Below are positions 44,642 through 53,816 of a DNA stretch of 64,000 bases, in pieces. The translations under genes and the position numbers were made by a program. Position 1 is the stretch's first letter, and every line of letters starts with the position of its first letter. Source of the DNA: Gimesia aquarii (GTDB taxonomy: Bacteria > Planctomycetota > Planctomycetia > Planctomycetales > Planctomycetaceae); assembly GCF_007748175.1 (NCBI RefSeq), contig NZ_CP037422.1:5162334-5226333 (forward strand). The letters run 5' to 3'. Below the pieces are notes generated by a model, which ran no database searches, was not told where the DNA came from, and saw only the letters and a list, made by a program, of their open reading frames with translations.

Positions 44642-45100
44642 TTACCAGTTTCGAATACGAATTTTAACGGATTCCGTTTCGGTCATACCTTCTTCAACGA
44701 TTGTCATATTTCGTTCTTTTAATTCTGTGACAACACGGTGATAGGCGTATTGTTGTGTAACACGGCCCATTAATTCTTCACCAATTTGACGCAGCTCAGA
44801 TTTAGACTTCCCTTTGCCTTCCATACAAAGTTTCAGTGCTCCTCGTGCATCACGTGTGAAGGTTGCTTTGATACCATCTTTTACAACAACCATCTGTTCT
44901 CCCGTTCCTGCTGAACCATCGAGAACTTCACTATTTTCGACTTCAATTTCTTCGCGAGTCATGTTCTCACTGAACGCTGATTCGAGTTCAGCTGTATTGA
45001 CAACTGAAAATCCTAAAGAGCCCACACCTGCCGCTACCGCTGCCGTGATGACAGGCCAGTTGGCGATAATGATGGGAGCCACAACAATGACTGAACTCAT
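44642..45100 (-). CDS. Ycf35/DUF1257-like protein with hydrophobic N-terminus
   Basis: A 152-residue protein whose C-terminal half matches Ycf35/DUF1257: QQYAYHRVVTELKERNMTIVEE and the ending VKIRIRNW. The central GIKATFTRDARGALKL is typical too. The N-terminal 35 residues differ from the usual family: they are very hydrophobic (VIVVAPIIIANWPVITAAVAAGVG), suggesting a membrane helix or pocket where the usual N-terminal fold lies. It starts 87 bases after the Ycf46-like stop and precedes DUF2997 by 11 bases. Ycf35 is encoded in some plastids and in cyanobacteria; its role is unknown. Here it is probably a membrane-linked partner of the Ycf46 ATPase. Confidence 0.85.
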   Translation of the reverse strand: MSSVIVVAPIIIANWPVITAAVAAGVGSLGFSVVNTAELESAFSENMTREEIEVENSEVLDGSAGTGEQMVVVKDGIKATFTRDARGALKLCMEGKGKSKSELRQIGEELMGRVTQQYAYHRVVTELKERNMTIVEEGMTETESVKIRIRNW

Positions 45101-45187
45101 GATAAATCTCCTCGGATTAATCGGGATGTATACTTATTCCTTGCCTTTTATCTCGTTTCAAAAACAGATCGCTTATTTTGCTACGAT

Positions 45188-46852
45188 TCAAAATTCAATT
45201 TTTCGGCGTGATTCGTTCTTATTTTGTGTGTTGCCTCTTGTTGCTGGACGGGCACGTCCCGATGCCCAGGTGCGTAACCCATTTATTTCTTCACTCATCG
45301 TTTTCGAGAGTGGTACCGTCTCGGATATAGCCTGGATAATGTGTTCTGTCGATAAATTCGACTGATTACTGAAGGCATCAAACAAGGCAGAAACGACAGA
45401 TTCTTCTATTTCAGCACCATTGAAGCCTTCGGTCGCCTCTGCAAGTTTGTCTAAATCGAACTGTTTTATCTCGCGTCCGCGTTTGGTAATATGAATTTTG
45501 AAAATATCGCGACGTTCACTCATGTTAGGCAGGTCAATGAAAAAGATTTCATCCAGGCGGCCTTTGCGTAATAACTCGGGCGGTAAATTACTGATATCGT
45601 TAGCAGTAGCGATTACAAAAACGGAAGACGTTTTTTCAGACAACCAGGTTAGCAGAGTTCCAAAAACGCGTGCTGAGGTGCCGCCATCACTCCCTGCTGA
45701 ATCAGTGGAGCCGGCAAGGGCTTTGTCAATTTCATCTATCCATAAGATGACAGGAGCTACACTTTCTGCGATTTGAATCGCTTGTCTCACATTTTCTTCG
45801 CTTGAGCCAACCAGACTGCTAAACATTCTCCCAAGATCAAAGCGTAGTAACGGCAGCCTCCATAACTGTGATACCGACTTGGCGCAAAGACTTTTCCCAC
45901 ATCCCTGGACTCCCAGTAATAAGACTCCACGCGGGGACGGTAAACCGAATTTTTTGGCTTTGTCGGTAAAGGCGATTGCTCTTTTGTTCAGCCAGGATTT
46001 CAGGTTTTCAAGACCGGCCACATTATTAAATTTCTCTTTGGTGTCGCAATACTCAAGCAGTCCGCTTTTCTTGATGATTTGTTCTTTCTCACTGAATACA
46101 ATATTGATGTCATCCGCGTCGATTTTTCCATCGGTTACTAATGTTTTTGCGAAGACATTCTCTGCTTCTTTTAGCGTTAAGCCTCTTGCAGCCCTCACAA
46201 TCTTTTCACGTGAAAGTCCATCTAAGTTGATTGAGACCTTCGGATTCTCCTTAACGTCGTCAATTATGCGATCCAGTAATTGGTTGAACTCATTTGTCTC
46301 AGGTAGCCCAAATTCCAGCAGCGTAATATCCTTAGACAATTCCGGAGCGATTTGCATCAGAGGCGAGGTGATGACAATCGTTTTGTAGGTATCTCTTAAG
46401 TGGTAGGCAACATCTCGCAAACGTCTGATAACTGAAAGATTGGCACGTTCGTCTACAGTAAAGCGATGAAAGTCCTTGAATAAATAAATTGCTGGTTCAA
46501 CCTGATGGATGACATCATCCAATGCTGCCAAGGGATCAGAAGTGTTTCCACAGCCCGATTTGCTTTTCTGCGGTTCTGCTCCTGATTTGATAATTCCCTG
46601 AGTGATCGTCCAGGTAAAGAGCTTCTTTTCTCTCGATGTGGCGATGTGGCGTAATGCCCTTTCCACCCGTTCTTCTTCCCAAGTCACGACATAAATGATG
46701 GGATATCTGGCACGAATAAGGACATCCAGTTCCTGCTGGGCTTCCGATGTACGTGGTAGTTTTTTGGATTTCTCCGGTGAAGAAACTGTTTGTTTTATCT
46801 TCTTCGTTGCAACTTTATTCTTAATCTCACTTTTAAGCTGCTCTTCGCTCAT
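45188..46852 (-). CDS. Ycf46-type AAA+ ATPase
   Basis: A 554-residue AAA ATPase. The N-terminal domain (about 40-285) has the Ycf46 opening LDVLIRARYPIIYVVTWEEERVERAL and an inactive ATPase-like fold. The catalytic domain (about 290-520) has Walker A GVQGCGKS, Walker B VILWIDEID and the arginine-finger region LLRKGRLDE. The N-terminal 38 residues are rich in Lys and Ser. Ycf46 proteins occur in cyanobacteria and some plastids and are linked to growth under CO2 limitation, but their biochemical role is not defined. The start overlaps the end of the 78-residue gene by four bases (ATGA). It is the central gene of the eight-gene run and probably remodels a protein complex that includes the DUF1257 and DUF2997 partners. 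Confidence 0.93.
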   Translation of the reverse strand: MSEEQLKSEIKNKVATKKIKQTVSSPEKSKKLPRTSEAQQELDVLIRARYPIIYVVTWEEERVERALRHIATSREKKLFTWTITQGIIKSGAEPQKSKSGCGNTSDPLAALDDVIHQVEPAIYLFKDFHRFTVDERANLSVIRRLRDVAYHLRDTYKTIVITSPLMQIAPELSKDITLLEFGLPETNEFNQLLDRIIDDVKENPKVSINLDGLSREKIVRAARGLTLKEAENVFAKTLVTDGKIDADDINIVFSEKEQIIKKSGLLEYCDTKEKFNNVAGLENLKSWLNKRAIAFTDKAKKFGLPSPRGVLLLGVQGCGKSLCAKSVSQLWRLPLLRFDLGRMFSSLVGSSEENVRQAIQIAESVAPVILWIDEIDKALAGSTDSAGSDGGTSARVFGTLLTWLSEKTSSVFVIATANDISNLPPELLRKGRLDEIFFIDLPNMSERRDIFKIHITKRGREIKQFDLDKLAEATEGFNGAEIEESVVSALFDAFSNQSNLSTEHIIQAISETVPLSKTMSEEINGLRTWASGRARPATRGNTQNKNESRRKIEF

Positions 46853-47085
46853 GAATGATTCCTTTGTTTCTTTACTATGGCAGGCTGATCTGTACTTATG
46901 ATTGATGAAATATCAGCAGTGCCAGAAACGCTGTCCTGTTTCAGGCGTTGTATCAACTTTGACTGAGACTCGATCTGCATTGTTTGAAAGATCTCCAGGA
47001 CTTCCCGGGAAGCACCAAAGACACAAATCCGTCCGTCAGGCAAGATCTCTAATTCAGTGATATTTGATTCATCTTCGGCTTGCAT
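46849..47085 (-). CDS. Small acidic protein coupled to the Ycf46 ATPase
   Basis: A 78-residue protein with an acidic start, a compact beta-helix segment ITELEILPDGRICVFGAS followed by VLEIFQTM, and a polar Ser/Gln-rich tail. It has no signal peptide and no recognised family. Its last four bases overlap the ATPase start, so translation is coupled and equal amounts or a direct complex are plausible. It might be an adaptor or a substrate of the ATPase. Confidence 0.8.
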   Translation of the reverse strand: MQAEDESNITELEILPDGRICVFGASREVLEIFQTMQIESQSKLIQRLKQDSVSGTADISSIISTDQPAIVKKQRNHS

Positions 47086-47130
47086 GGATTAACCAAATTT
47101 CATTGTTAAACAACTTGGTTGATTTCTAAT

Positions 47131-47961
47131 TCAAGTGATTAAATTAAGCCCTTTATTTTCAGCATAAACTTTCGCTGATTCTGATGCTCCCTTAACTAGC
47201 GGCATTGAAAGCTCCTCATATTGTTTGGCTTGCCATCTCGGGAGATAACCGTTTCGAATACTGAATTTGACGTCAGGTAAAGTGGAGGCGATCCAATCGA
47301 CAATAGGACGAAAACAACATTCCTCATGTCCAGGTAATAGCAAGTGACGCACAATCAAATCGGAATAATGAAATACCTGTTTGAGATTGCGTTGGAGGAT
47401 TTTGACATAAGAGTCGACTTTGGCAATTCGTTTGGCACAAACATCATTTCCGAATTTGAAATCTGCTACGAATACATCGACAGTTTGTTCCAATAGCTGG
47501 AATGCTTCTGGAGTGCCATAAAAGTCAGACTTCCAGACAACCGGCGGTAAGTTAGCACAGCCACTCATAGCTTCCAGAATTGCAGGAAGATGAATGGTTG
47601 GTTCACCCCCAACCCATTGAAGATTACGAGCTCCTTTAGATATTCCTTGCTCAAGCGCAGCTTCAAGAAAGTCTGTTGAAAGAATCGTTCCAATACGAGG
47701 GTTAAATGCCTTTTCTTCCGCGATGCAAAAAGCACATCGTAAATCACAGCCAGACAAGTAAAACAGATGAGAAGGAACAAGCTCTATTTCTTCGCCATAT
47801 TCCACACGATGTCGAAAAACCCGTGCCTCCGCACTTGCCTTGCATTTTCCACGTTCTCCTTTGGCTCGATTCGATCCGCAGTGATGTTCACACAAATGGC
47901 AGTGCAAATATTGTTGTTGAGCCAAAGAAACTAAATTTTTATTGATCGTATGCAACCGCAT
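47131..47961 (-). CDS. Radical SAM protein related to PflA/PflX activases
   Basis: From the ATG at 47961 (a TTG two codons earlier is possible) the protein has 276 residues. A radical SAM 4Fe-4S motif CDLRCAFC (Cys 72, 76, 79) is intact. Before it, an N-terminal Cys cluster (CHLCEHHC plus CKAS, Cys 21, 24, 28, 40) resembles the COG1313 PflX group, often bound to metal. The segment QWVGGEPTIHLP matches the GGEP motif of SAM binding. Proteins of this group may activate glycyl-radical enzymes or modify small proteins, but none is encoded near. It is the first gene of the co-directional run leading into the Ycf46 module, 45 bases before the small acidic gene, hinting that it modifies a module member. 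Confidence 0.9.
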   Translation of the reverse strand: MRLHTINKNLVSLAQQQYLHCHLCEHHCGSNRAKGERGKCKASAEARVFRHRVEYGEEIELVPSHLFYLSGCDLRCAFCIAEEKAFNPRIGTILSTDFLEAALEQGISKGARNLQWVGGEPTIHLPAILEAMSGCANLPPVVWKSDFYGTPEAFQLLEQTVDVFVADFKFGNDVCAKRIAKVDSYVKILQRNLKQVFHYSDLIVRHLLLPGHEECCFRPIVDWIASTLPDVKFSIRNGYLPRWQAKQYEELSMPLVKGASESAKVYAENKGLNLIT

Positions 47962-48268
47962 GACCAATAGTCCAATCCTGAGATTAAATACAAAAGAAGA
48001 AATGCCTCAACTCCACCAGGCAAACTGGCCGTTGTCACTCTATTTGTGAGTCTGACTGTTCTTTTAAGAACGACGCTAGATATAGAGAGTCTAAATCTAA
48101 AAGAGATTTGTTTAAGAAATCTGAAAAATGATAAAATTAATGCATTTTCAATTTCATGGAGAGTTCAGACGCGATATAGAGGTTGCATCCAGGACGTTAC
48201 GCGGTGAGGCCAAACAGGCTACAATTTCCAGGCGAATGAAAGACCTTACTGTGATCGATTCAATCAAC
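47962..48268. other. Intergenic region upstream of the radical SAM/Ycf46 run
   Basis: A 307-base gap between the SSS symporter end and the start of the eight-gene run. It should contain the run's promoter. I see a 14-base inverted repeat GTTCTT-TT-AAGAAC (48058-48071) and a second, AAATCT/AGATTT (48093-48109), with AT-rich sequence between, but no convincing -35/-10 pair. The repeats could be operators or a terminator for the symporter gene. Confidence 0.45.
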
Positions 48269-49960
48269 TCAATTTTTGTTTTGATCAGGTAGCAGCAGGC
48301 TAACCAGACTTCCGGTCGCAAGGTTGACGATCACGGCACTGGGAGCAATCCATTGAAAGCTGATTGGATCGAGATTCGTTTTTTCATCAAACCCAAAAAA
48401 GAAACCAGAAAACGCGATTAAGACCGCAGTTGTCGTTCCGCAAATGGCACCCACCCAAACTCCGAGTGGTTTGGCAAAGGGTATGAACAAGGCAAAAACG
48501 AACAAGCAGAAAATAGGGGTCGTCAACAAATTTGCGGTTTTACCAGTGACTGCAGTGATGTTGCCTTCAATCAGCCCCATAAAGGAACTGCAGAATACCA
48601 CGATTCCTCCAATTCCGAACGCCAGACAACGTGCAAACAGGACATGTGACTTTTCGGATTGAAATTCGATTCCGAACCGGTCAAAAAAGTCGGTCACGAC
48701 CACTGCCGTGATCGAGTTCACTCCCGAGTCGACGCTGGACATGGCGGCGGCAAACATCGCGGCGACGACTAATCCCGATACTCCGATTGGGAGTTGATAC
48801 GAAATCACATAAGGAAAAATATCGTCTGCATTTTGTTTTAAGTCAATTGATGCGGGAAGTTCAGAGGGGAATGCCTGGAAATAACCAAGCATAGAGAAAC
48901 CAACCAGCGATAATGTGATTCCCACAATTAGTGAAATACAAAGCTGAATTGCAAGTGAACGACGCGCAGCTGACGCATCCTTCGTCGACATGAAGCGTTG
49001 AACTGAAACCTGGTCTCCCCCCGCTGTCGCAATATACCAGATAACGACTGAGATAATTGTACCAACAAAAGTGACTCGCGTGCCTGGATTAAAGTCGAAA
49101 ATGGGTTGCGTGTCCCAGTTGGTGTCCCATTGAGTGGGGAACCAGCCAAAGCCACCCATCTTCCAGGAAATTGTGGCAATGACCAGCAAGGCACCACCAA
49201 ACAACAGAATTGTCTGGATCAGATCGGTAATGACAACCGCGCGCAGTCCCCCTAGAGAGGTATAGGTGATGGAAACCACACCGGTTACTAAGACGATCCA
49301 GGGGATATAGGAAGCATCCAGATTGAGCATGGTTGTCAACGCCTTTGCTGATAAATAAATCAGCAGTGACATCCAGACTAACCGAAGTAGTAAGAACATC
49401 GCGGCTCCCAACAGCCGGATACTCAAGTCGAGTTTCGTCTCCAGCAGTTCATACGCACTGGTCACACGATGTTGCATATAAACTGGTATCAGCCAATAAC
49501 CAACGACATAAAAAACGATGGGCAGCCCCAGGTAACTGGCTAAGAAGATAGGGCCTTTTCCGACTACTTCGCCTGGCAGTGAAAGATAGGTGATCGTGCT
49601 CAATAAGGTCGCGAAGAGTGAAACTCCAATCAAGATTGGATTCATTTGGCCGCTACCGATGAAGTACTCAGAAGTGTCTTCCTGCTTGCGGCTGAAATAC
49701 CATCCGAGCAAGATGGTCGATGCTGCGTAGATGACGATGATTGTCCAGTCGACAGCCTCCAGACCGGCAGGAGGTTCCACGGAATTCGCTTGCGCAGATT
49801 CGGGCGCAGTACTATCTCCGTCAGCAGCAAACAGTACTGATGTACTACAAAATAATGAAATTAAAAATAAGATCTTAAAAGCAAGTAGTGGTAAACTCCA
49901 TTTGACTCCGAGAATTGATTTTCGACACAGGATGAATCTCATTTTTGTTGTGGCTCTCAT
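48269..49960 (-). CDS. Sodium:solute symporter (SSS family) with an N-terminal extension
   Basis: A 563-residue transporter with about thirteen membrane helices and SSS-family blocks: GWYFSRKQEDTSEYFIGSGQMNP, LLSTITYLSLPGEVVGKGP, ITYTSLGGLRAVVITDLIQ, and GDQVSVQRFMSTKDASAARRS. The N-terminal 60 residues add a hydrophobic segment and a short Ser/Ala/Glu-rich linker before the first usual helix, resembling a signal peptide (FAA-DG), as seen in other planctomycete SSS proteins. It is alone, divergent from the haem-protein gene at 50312. It should import sugars, amino acids or organic acids with sodium. The substrate is not apparent. Confidence 0.9.
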   Translation of the reverse strand: MRATTKMRFILCRKSILGVKWSLPLLAFKILFLISLFCSTSVLFAADGDSTAPESAQANSVEPPAGLEAVDWTIIVIYAASTILLGWYFSRKQEDTSEYFIGSGQMNPILIGVSLFATLLSTITYLSLPGEVVGKGPIFLASYLGLPIVFYVVGYWLIPVYMQHRVTSAYELLETKLDLSIRLLGAAMFLLLRLVWMSLLIYLSAKALTTMLNLDASYIPWIVLVTGVVSITYTSLGGLRAVVITDLIQTILLFGGALLVIATISWKMGGFGWFPTQWDTNWDTQPIFDFNPGTRVTFVGTIISVVIWYIATAGGDQVSVQRFMSTKDASAARRSLAIQLCISLIVGITLSLVGFSMLGYFQAFPSELPASIDLKQNADDIFPYVISYQLPIGVSGLVVAAMFAAAMSSVDSGVNSITAVVVTDFFDRFGIEFQSEKSHVLFARCLAFGIGGIVVFCSSFMGLIEGNITAVTGKTANLLTTPIFCLFVFALFIPFAKPLGVWVGAICGTTTAVLIAFSGFFFGFDEKTNLDPISFQWIAPSAVIVNLATGSLVSLLLPDQNKN

Positions 49961-50311
49961 GGAAGTCTGATATTAATGGATAAAAGGCAAAATTGAGATC
50001 TAGCCTATCCTCGAAGTTTCAGTCAAGAAAACAAAATCCTACCGTAACAGAAACAAAATCACAACGAACTGTAATTCTAGATTACTAATGTGAGATGTAT
50101 GTACCTTCCTTTTTTGCATCGTTATCTAATCGGAATGAGTACAGGTGGCATCATTGAATTTAAAACTCTTGATTGGAAGACAGACAGAGCAAGCTTTGAT
50201 AAAATTTAACGTATCAATGTTTAACTGGATTTATACTTCAGGATTAATCAAGAACTCAAAAACCACATAGTCGAAATGCAGCGCCTCACCATTTGAAAAG
50301 AAACAACAGCA
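49961..50311. other. Intergenic region between divergent symporter and haem-protein genes
   Basis: A 351-base AT-rich region that must hold two promoters. No hairpin with a T-run, long repeat or RNA gene was recognised. Confidence 0.45.
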
Positions 50312-52927
50312 ATGAAGTATTTCACAATTTGTTCTTTGACTACAGGTTGTCTTCTCGCAGTCAGCTCTCTCATCGCTGCCGAGCGGAAGCCTCAGGTAAA
50401 ATCGTTACGGCCGGGTGTTCGGATTTCACTTGTTGCCGAACATCCTGACCTATCAACACCGACAGGCATTGACGTTGATGAACAAGGTCGTATCTGGGTC
50501 GTTGCCACGCATACTCATTTTCGACCCGACGATTATGTCGGACCGGAACATGATGAGATCCTGGTCTTCACCGATCGCAATGGAGATGGTAGCACCGTAC
50601 AACGGCAGGTTTTTTACAATGCGACCGATGCGACAATGGATCTTGAACTTGGCCGAGATGGTTGGGTCTATCTGGCGGAGCGGGACCGCATCCTGCGTAT
50701 CAAGGACACTGATGGAGATGGAAAGGCCGATATCGAGGAGAATATCGCCACCCTGAAAACAGAGGCCAATTATCCACACAATGGACTCGAAGGGATGGCG
50801 TGGCATCCGGATGGGGATCTGGTGTTTGCACTCGGTGAGAATTATGCTAAGCCGTGGACACTGAAAGGAACCGATGGCACTTCAATCAACGGGGCTGGTA
50901 GGGGGGGGATATTCCGTTGTACTGCCGACGGCAAAAAACTGAAACGAATTGCGTCTGGATTCTGGAATCCGTTTGGTGTTTGTGTTCGCGCTGATGGTGA
51001 GATTTTCGCCGCAGAAAACGATCCTGGCGAAAGGCCTCCCTGTCGAGTACTTCACATTGTCGAAGGTGGTGACTACGGCTATGAACGGTCTTATGGAGCA
51101 GAAGCACATCATCCCTTCGTCAGTTGGAATGGAGAGTTGCGCGGCACGCTGCCTATGATCCATCCTTCGGGGGAAGCGCCCTGTGGGCTGTTACCTCTGG
51201 GACGCGGTTTACTGGTGCCTTCGTGGAGTGATCACCGCATTGACTTTTTTCCGCTCACTCAAAAAGGAGCAACTTACGAGAGCAAACCCATCACTTTAGT
51301 CAAAGGAGGACGTTACTTCCGACCCAGTTGCATCGCTAAAGACCCTGGTGCCCAGGGACAAAAACGCATCTGGTACTTAAGCGATTGGGTCGATGGTCGA
51401 TATCAGACACATGGTTATGGACGCTTATGGAAACTGGAGGTTGATTTGCAACAGGCTCCCTGGGTGGGGAACTTGGATTTGGAACCACCCACACAGAAAG
51501 CGCAGCTATCGGCGGACTTACGTAGCGGAAAGGTCAAACATAATCGCAAAGAACTGCTACGGTTCGCTCAAGATGAAGACCCGTTTCTCGCTCAATCTGC
51601 GTTAATTTCGCTATCTCGGGAAGCATCAATATGGACCCCGGAAGACGTAACTGGTTGGTCGGCTGCTGACCGGGTTCAGGCGGTGCTGGCGCTGAAACTG
51701 GCCAATGCTTCTCCACAGAAATGGATCAAATTATTACTGTCAGACAAAAGCGTGGATGTGCAATTTGAAACATTACGCTGGATCTCTGATGCCCGGTTAA
51801 AAACTTTTCTGCCAGAAGTGGAACAGAAACTATCTCAGAGTGACCTCGATTATCGGCGATTCGAAGCTGCCATTGCAACCTGGAACACGCTGAAAGGAAA
51901 ACCTGAAGCGGGTATCCGTAACCCAACGCTACTGTTGGCCAAGGTCAAGGATGCGAATAGTGCACCACGAATACGGGCTTATGCTCTACGTCTACTACCA
52001 ACTCAGCCACGTTCTGCTCCCAAAGAAGGAGTTCAGCCGGTACATTCCTTTCCCAAAGAGTTGACACTGGAGCTCCTCCAGCAACTTCTTGAACTCAGGG
52101 ATGAGGTCCTTTCGCTGGAAGTCGTTCGCACTCTGGCTGCTAACTCGATTATGTCTCAAAAACTTTTAGTCAAAATAGCTGCCGATCCAAAGCAAAGTGT
52201 GTCACTACGTGCTGAAGCAATTGCCGGGCTGGCATCTGTGGCAGAACAAAATAGCGCATTTTTATTAAAATTGGCTGGTGATAAGGAACGCATTGTGCGG
52301 GAGGAAGCTTTACGTTCTCTCAGGTCCGTTCAACACACGTCTGAGGATGTGCTGGCTTTGAAAATGCTTGCCAGTCAGCACCCTGAATCTGCGGATCTAT
52401 TTCAAGCTGCACTGGCTCCCAAAAGTCTCACCACTGGTCGACCAGCGCTGACTGACACACAGGCATGGTTACAGGCAATTGAAGCAGTAAAGGATCCGGC
52501 AGACCTGGAGAGTGGCCGTCGTATCTTTCATCATGCCCGATTGGCGAGCTGTTCTCACTGCCATCGACATGGTGGCCGAGGAAATGTAGTCGGCCCGGAC
52601 TTAAGTAGCCTGGGTAATCGTAAAGACCGTATGTGGGTGCTGAGGTCAATCCTTGAGCCCAGTCGGGAGATGGCTCCGGAATACCAGCCACGTACTATCA
52701 TCCTCAATGATGGCCGCACCTTTACTGGCATTCGACTCCGGTCCTACGTGAAAGAGACGATACGAGATGCCAATGGCCAGAATCGCACGTTTGACCGTAA
52801 CGACATTGAGATGATGGTAGAATCGCCGACTTCCTTCATGCCGTCTGGTCTGGTTCATAGGTTGACTGACCGTGAGTTGAAAGATTTGATTGCTTATCTC
52901 GAGAGTAATTCTCATCGGAAAGAGTGA
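50312..52927 (+). CDS. PVC-type membrane-bound dehydrogenase/haem-binding protein (TIGR02604-TIGR02603)
   Basis: A 871-residue secreted protein. The signal peptide ends near IAA-ER. Residues about 30-380 form a PVC-type beta-propeller (TIGR02604) with GIDVDEQGRIWVVA, NGLEGMAWHPDGDLVFALGE and GFWNPFGVCVRADGEIFAAEND. A middle region with HEAT-like helical repeats follows (about 410-700). The C-terminal domain is TIGR02603 with haem motif CSHCH (747-751), VVGPDLSSLG and an end DLIAYLESN. It may oxidise a sugar or alcohol and pass electrons through its haem. It is divergent from the SSS symporter gene, so co-regulation is possible but not shown. Confidence 0.92.
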   Translation: MKYFTICSLTTGCLLAVSSLIAAERKPQVKSLRPGVRISLVAEHPDLSTPTGIDVDEQGRIWVVATHTHFRPDDYVGPEHDEILVFTDRNGDGSTVQRQVFYNATDATMDLELGRDGWVYLAERDRILRIKDTDGDGKADIEENIATLKTEANYPHNGLEGMAWHPDGDLVFALGENYAKPWTLKGTDGTSINGAGRGGIFRCTADGKKLKRIASGFWNPFGVCVRADGEIFAAENDPGERPPCRVLHIVEGGDYGYERSYGAEAHHPFVSWNGELRGTLPMIHPSGEAPCGLLPLGRGLLVPSWSDHRIDFFPLTQKGATYESKPITLVKGGRYFRPSCIAKDPGAQGQKRIWYLSDWVDGRYQTHGYGRLWKLEVDLQQAPWVGNLDLEPPTQKAQLSADLRSGKVKHNRKELLRFAQDEDPFLAQSALISLSREASIWTPEDVTGWSAADRVQAVLALKLANASPQKWIKLLLSDKSVDVQFETLRWISDARLKTFLPEVEQKLSQSDLDYRRFEAAIATWNTLKGKPEAGIRNPTLLLAKVKDANSAPRIRAYALRLLPTQPRSAPKEGVQPVHSFPKELTLELLQQLLELRDEVLSLEVVRTLAANSIMSQKLLVKIAADPKQSVSLRAEAIAGLASVAEQNSAFLLKLAGDKERIVREEALRSLRSVQHTSEDVLALKMLASQHPESADLFQAALAPKSLTTGRPALTDTQAWLQAIEAVKDPADLESGRRIFHHARLASCSHCHRHGGRGNVVGPDLSSLGNRKDRMWVLRSILEPSREMAPEYQPRTIILNDGRTFTGIRLRSYVKETIRDANGQNRTFDRNDIEMMVESPTSFMPSGLVHRLTDRELKDLIAYLESNSHRKE

Positions 52928-52931
52928 CTGT

Positions 52932-52972
52932 TATTTTTTTTAGATCTCATCGATTCAGCAGTAAAAAAAATA
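52932..52972. repeat. A/T-rich inverted repeat after the haem-protein gene
   Basis: TATTTTTTTTA (52932-52942) pairs perfectly with TAAAAAAAATA (52962-52972), with a 19-base loop, starting five bases after the stop. The run of T follows the stop directly. It may act as a terminator or message-end structure, but it is not a GC-rich intrinsic terminator. Confidence 0.45.
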
Positions 52973-53051
52973 GCGCATGCTTTGATTGTTGGGGATCTTA
53001 GTGTATTTCACTATACTCTTCGCTTTAACATCCTGCTGGCATAACTAAGTC

Positions 53052-53717
53052 ATGGTAATGGACTCCAACGATATTTCGACGACAAGAATGCCTGAGCATC
53101 GGCCCGTGGACGAGTGCGCTAATCTCATCACACATGGTCTTGGGTTTTTACTGAGCGTCGTTGCATCAGTTGTACTGATGACCTTGGTAGTGAAAGATCA
53201 TCAGACGATTAATATCATAGCCTGTAGCATCTATTGTTGCTCTCTGATAGGGTTATATGCGGCATCGACTCTCTCACACATGTTTTACGACCTCGCCTGG
53301 CGTCGTTTTTTTCGTACCTTGGATCAGGTCTGTATTTATTTACTCATCGCGGGATCATACACACCATTTGCTGTGGTTTTCCTGTGGCATCAATGGTGGC
53401 CGCTTCTGCTCGTTGTGATGTGGATTCTGGCACTATTTGGTATTCTCCTCGTTTTATATATGCGGAACCTGACACCGACCGCGATGCTCACTTACGGCTT
53501 GCTTGGCTGGCTGCCTGTCATCTCTCTAAAAACATTGTACGAAGTGACTCCATCTGAAGTGTTTGCATGGATCATTGCTGGTGGGTTCTTTTATTCTATA
53601 GGCGCGGTCTTCCTGTTGCTCGATCGACGTGTTCGATATTTCCACGCTCTCTGGCACACATTTGTCATCGCCGGCAGTACCTGCCACTATATCGCACTTT
53701 TGTTATTTGTGATCTAA
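53052..53717 (+). CDS. Hemolysin III family (PAQR-like) membrane protein
   Basis: A 221-residue protein with seven predicted membrane helices and the HlyIII/PAQR motifs: AASTLSHMFYD in helix two to three, RRFFRTLDQVCIYLLIAGSYTP, and the C-terminal FHALWHTFVIAGS with a conserved His. In PAQR proteins the Ser, Asp and His residues bind zinc and give ceramidase-like hydrolase activity; the bacterial role remains unclear. The N-terminal 30 residues are polar. It starts about 125 bases after the haem-protein gene and is probably independent. Confidence 0.9.
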   Translation: MVMDSNDISTTRMPEHRPVDECANLITHGLGFLLSVVASVVLMTLVVKDHQTINIIACSIYCCSLIGLYAASTLSHMFYDLAWRRFFRTLDQVCIYLLIAGSYTPFAVVFLWHQWWPLLLVVMWILALFGILLVLYMRNLTPTAMLTYGLLGWLPVISLKTLYEVTPSEVFAWIIAGGFFYSIGAVFLLLDRRVRYFHALWHTFVIAGSTCHYIALLLFVI

Positions 53718-53780
53718 CGCAATTGTTAGAGAAATTCAGATACCGAAATCAAAGCGGATTTTTCAATTAGACATGTCACG

Positions 53781-53816
53781 TTAGCCTGTGTCCAGATTTT
53801 AGCCTGTGTCCAGATT
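53781..53816. repeat. Perfect 18-base tandem duplication
   Basis: The unit TTAGCCTGTGTCCAGATT occurs twice in direct succession (53781-53798, 53799-53816) in the gap before the sialidase-like gene. Being only two copies, it looks like a slippage product; a protein-binding site cannot be excluded. Confidence 0.85.

Noticed and set aside
53781-53816. CRISPR or attachment-site repeat
   Set aside because: Two direct copies without spacers and no integrase or cas gene.
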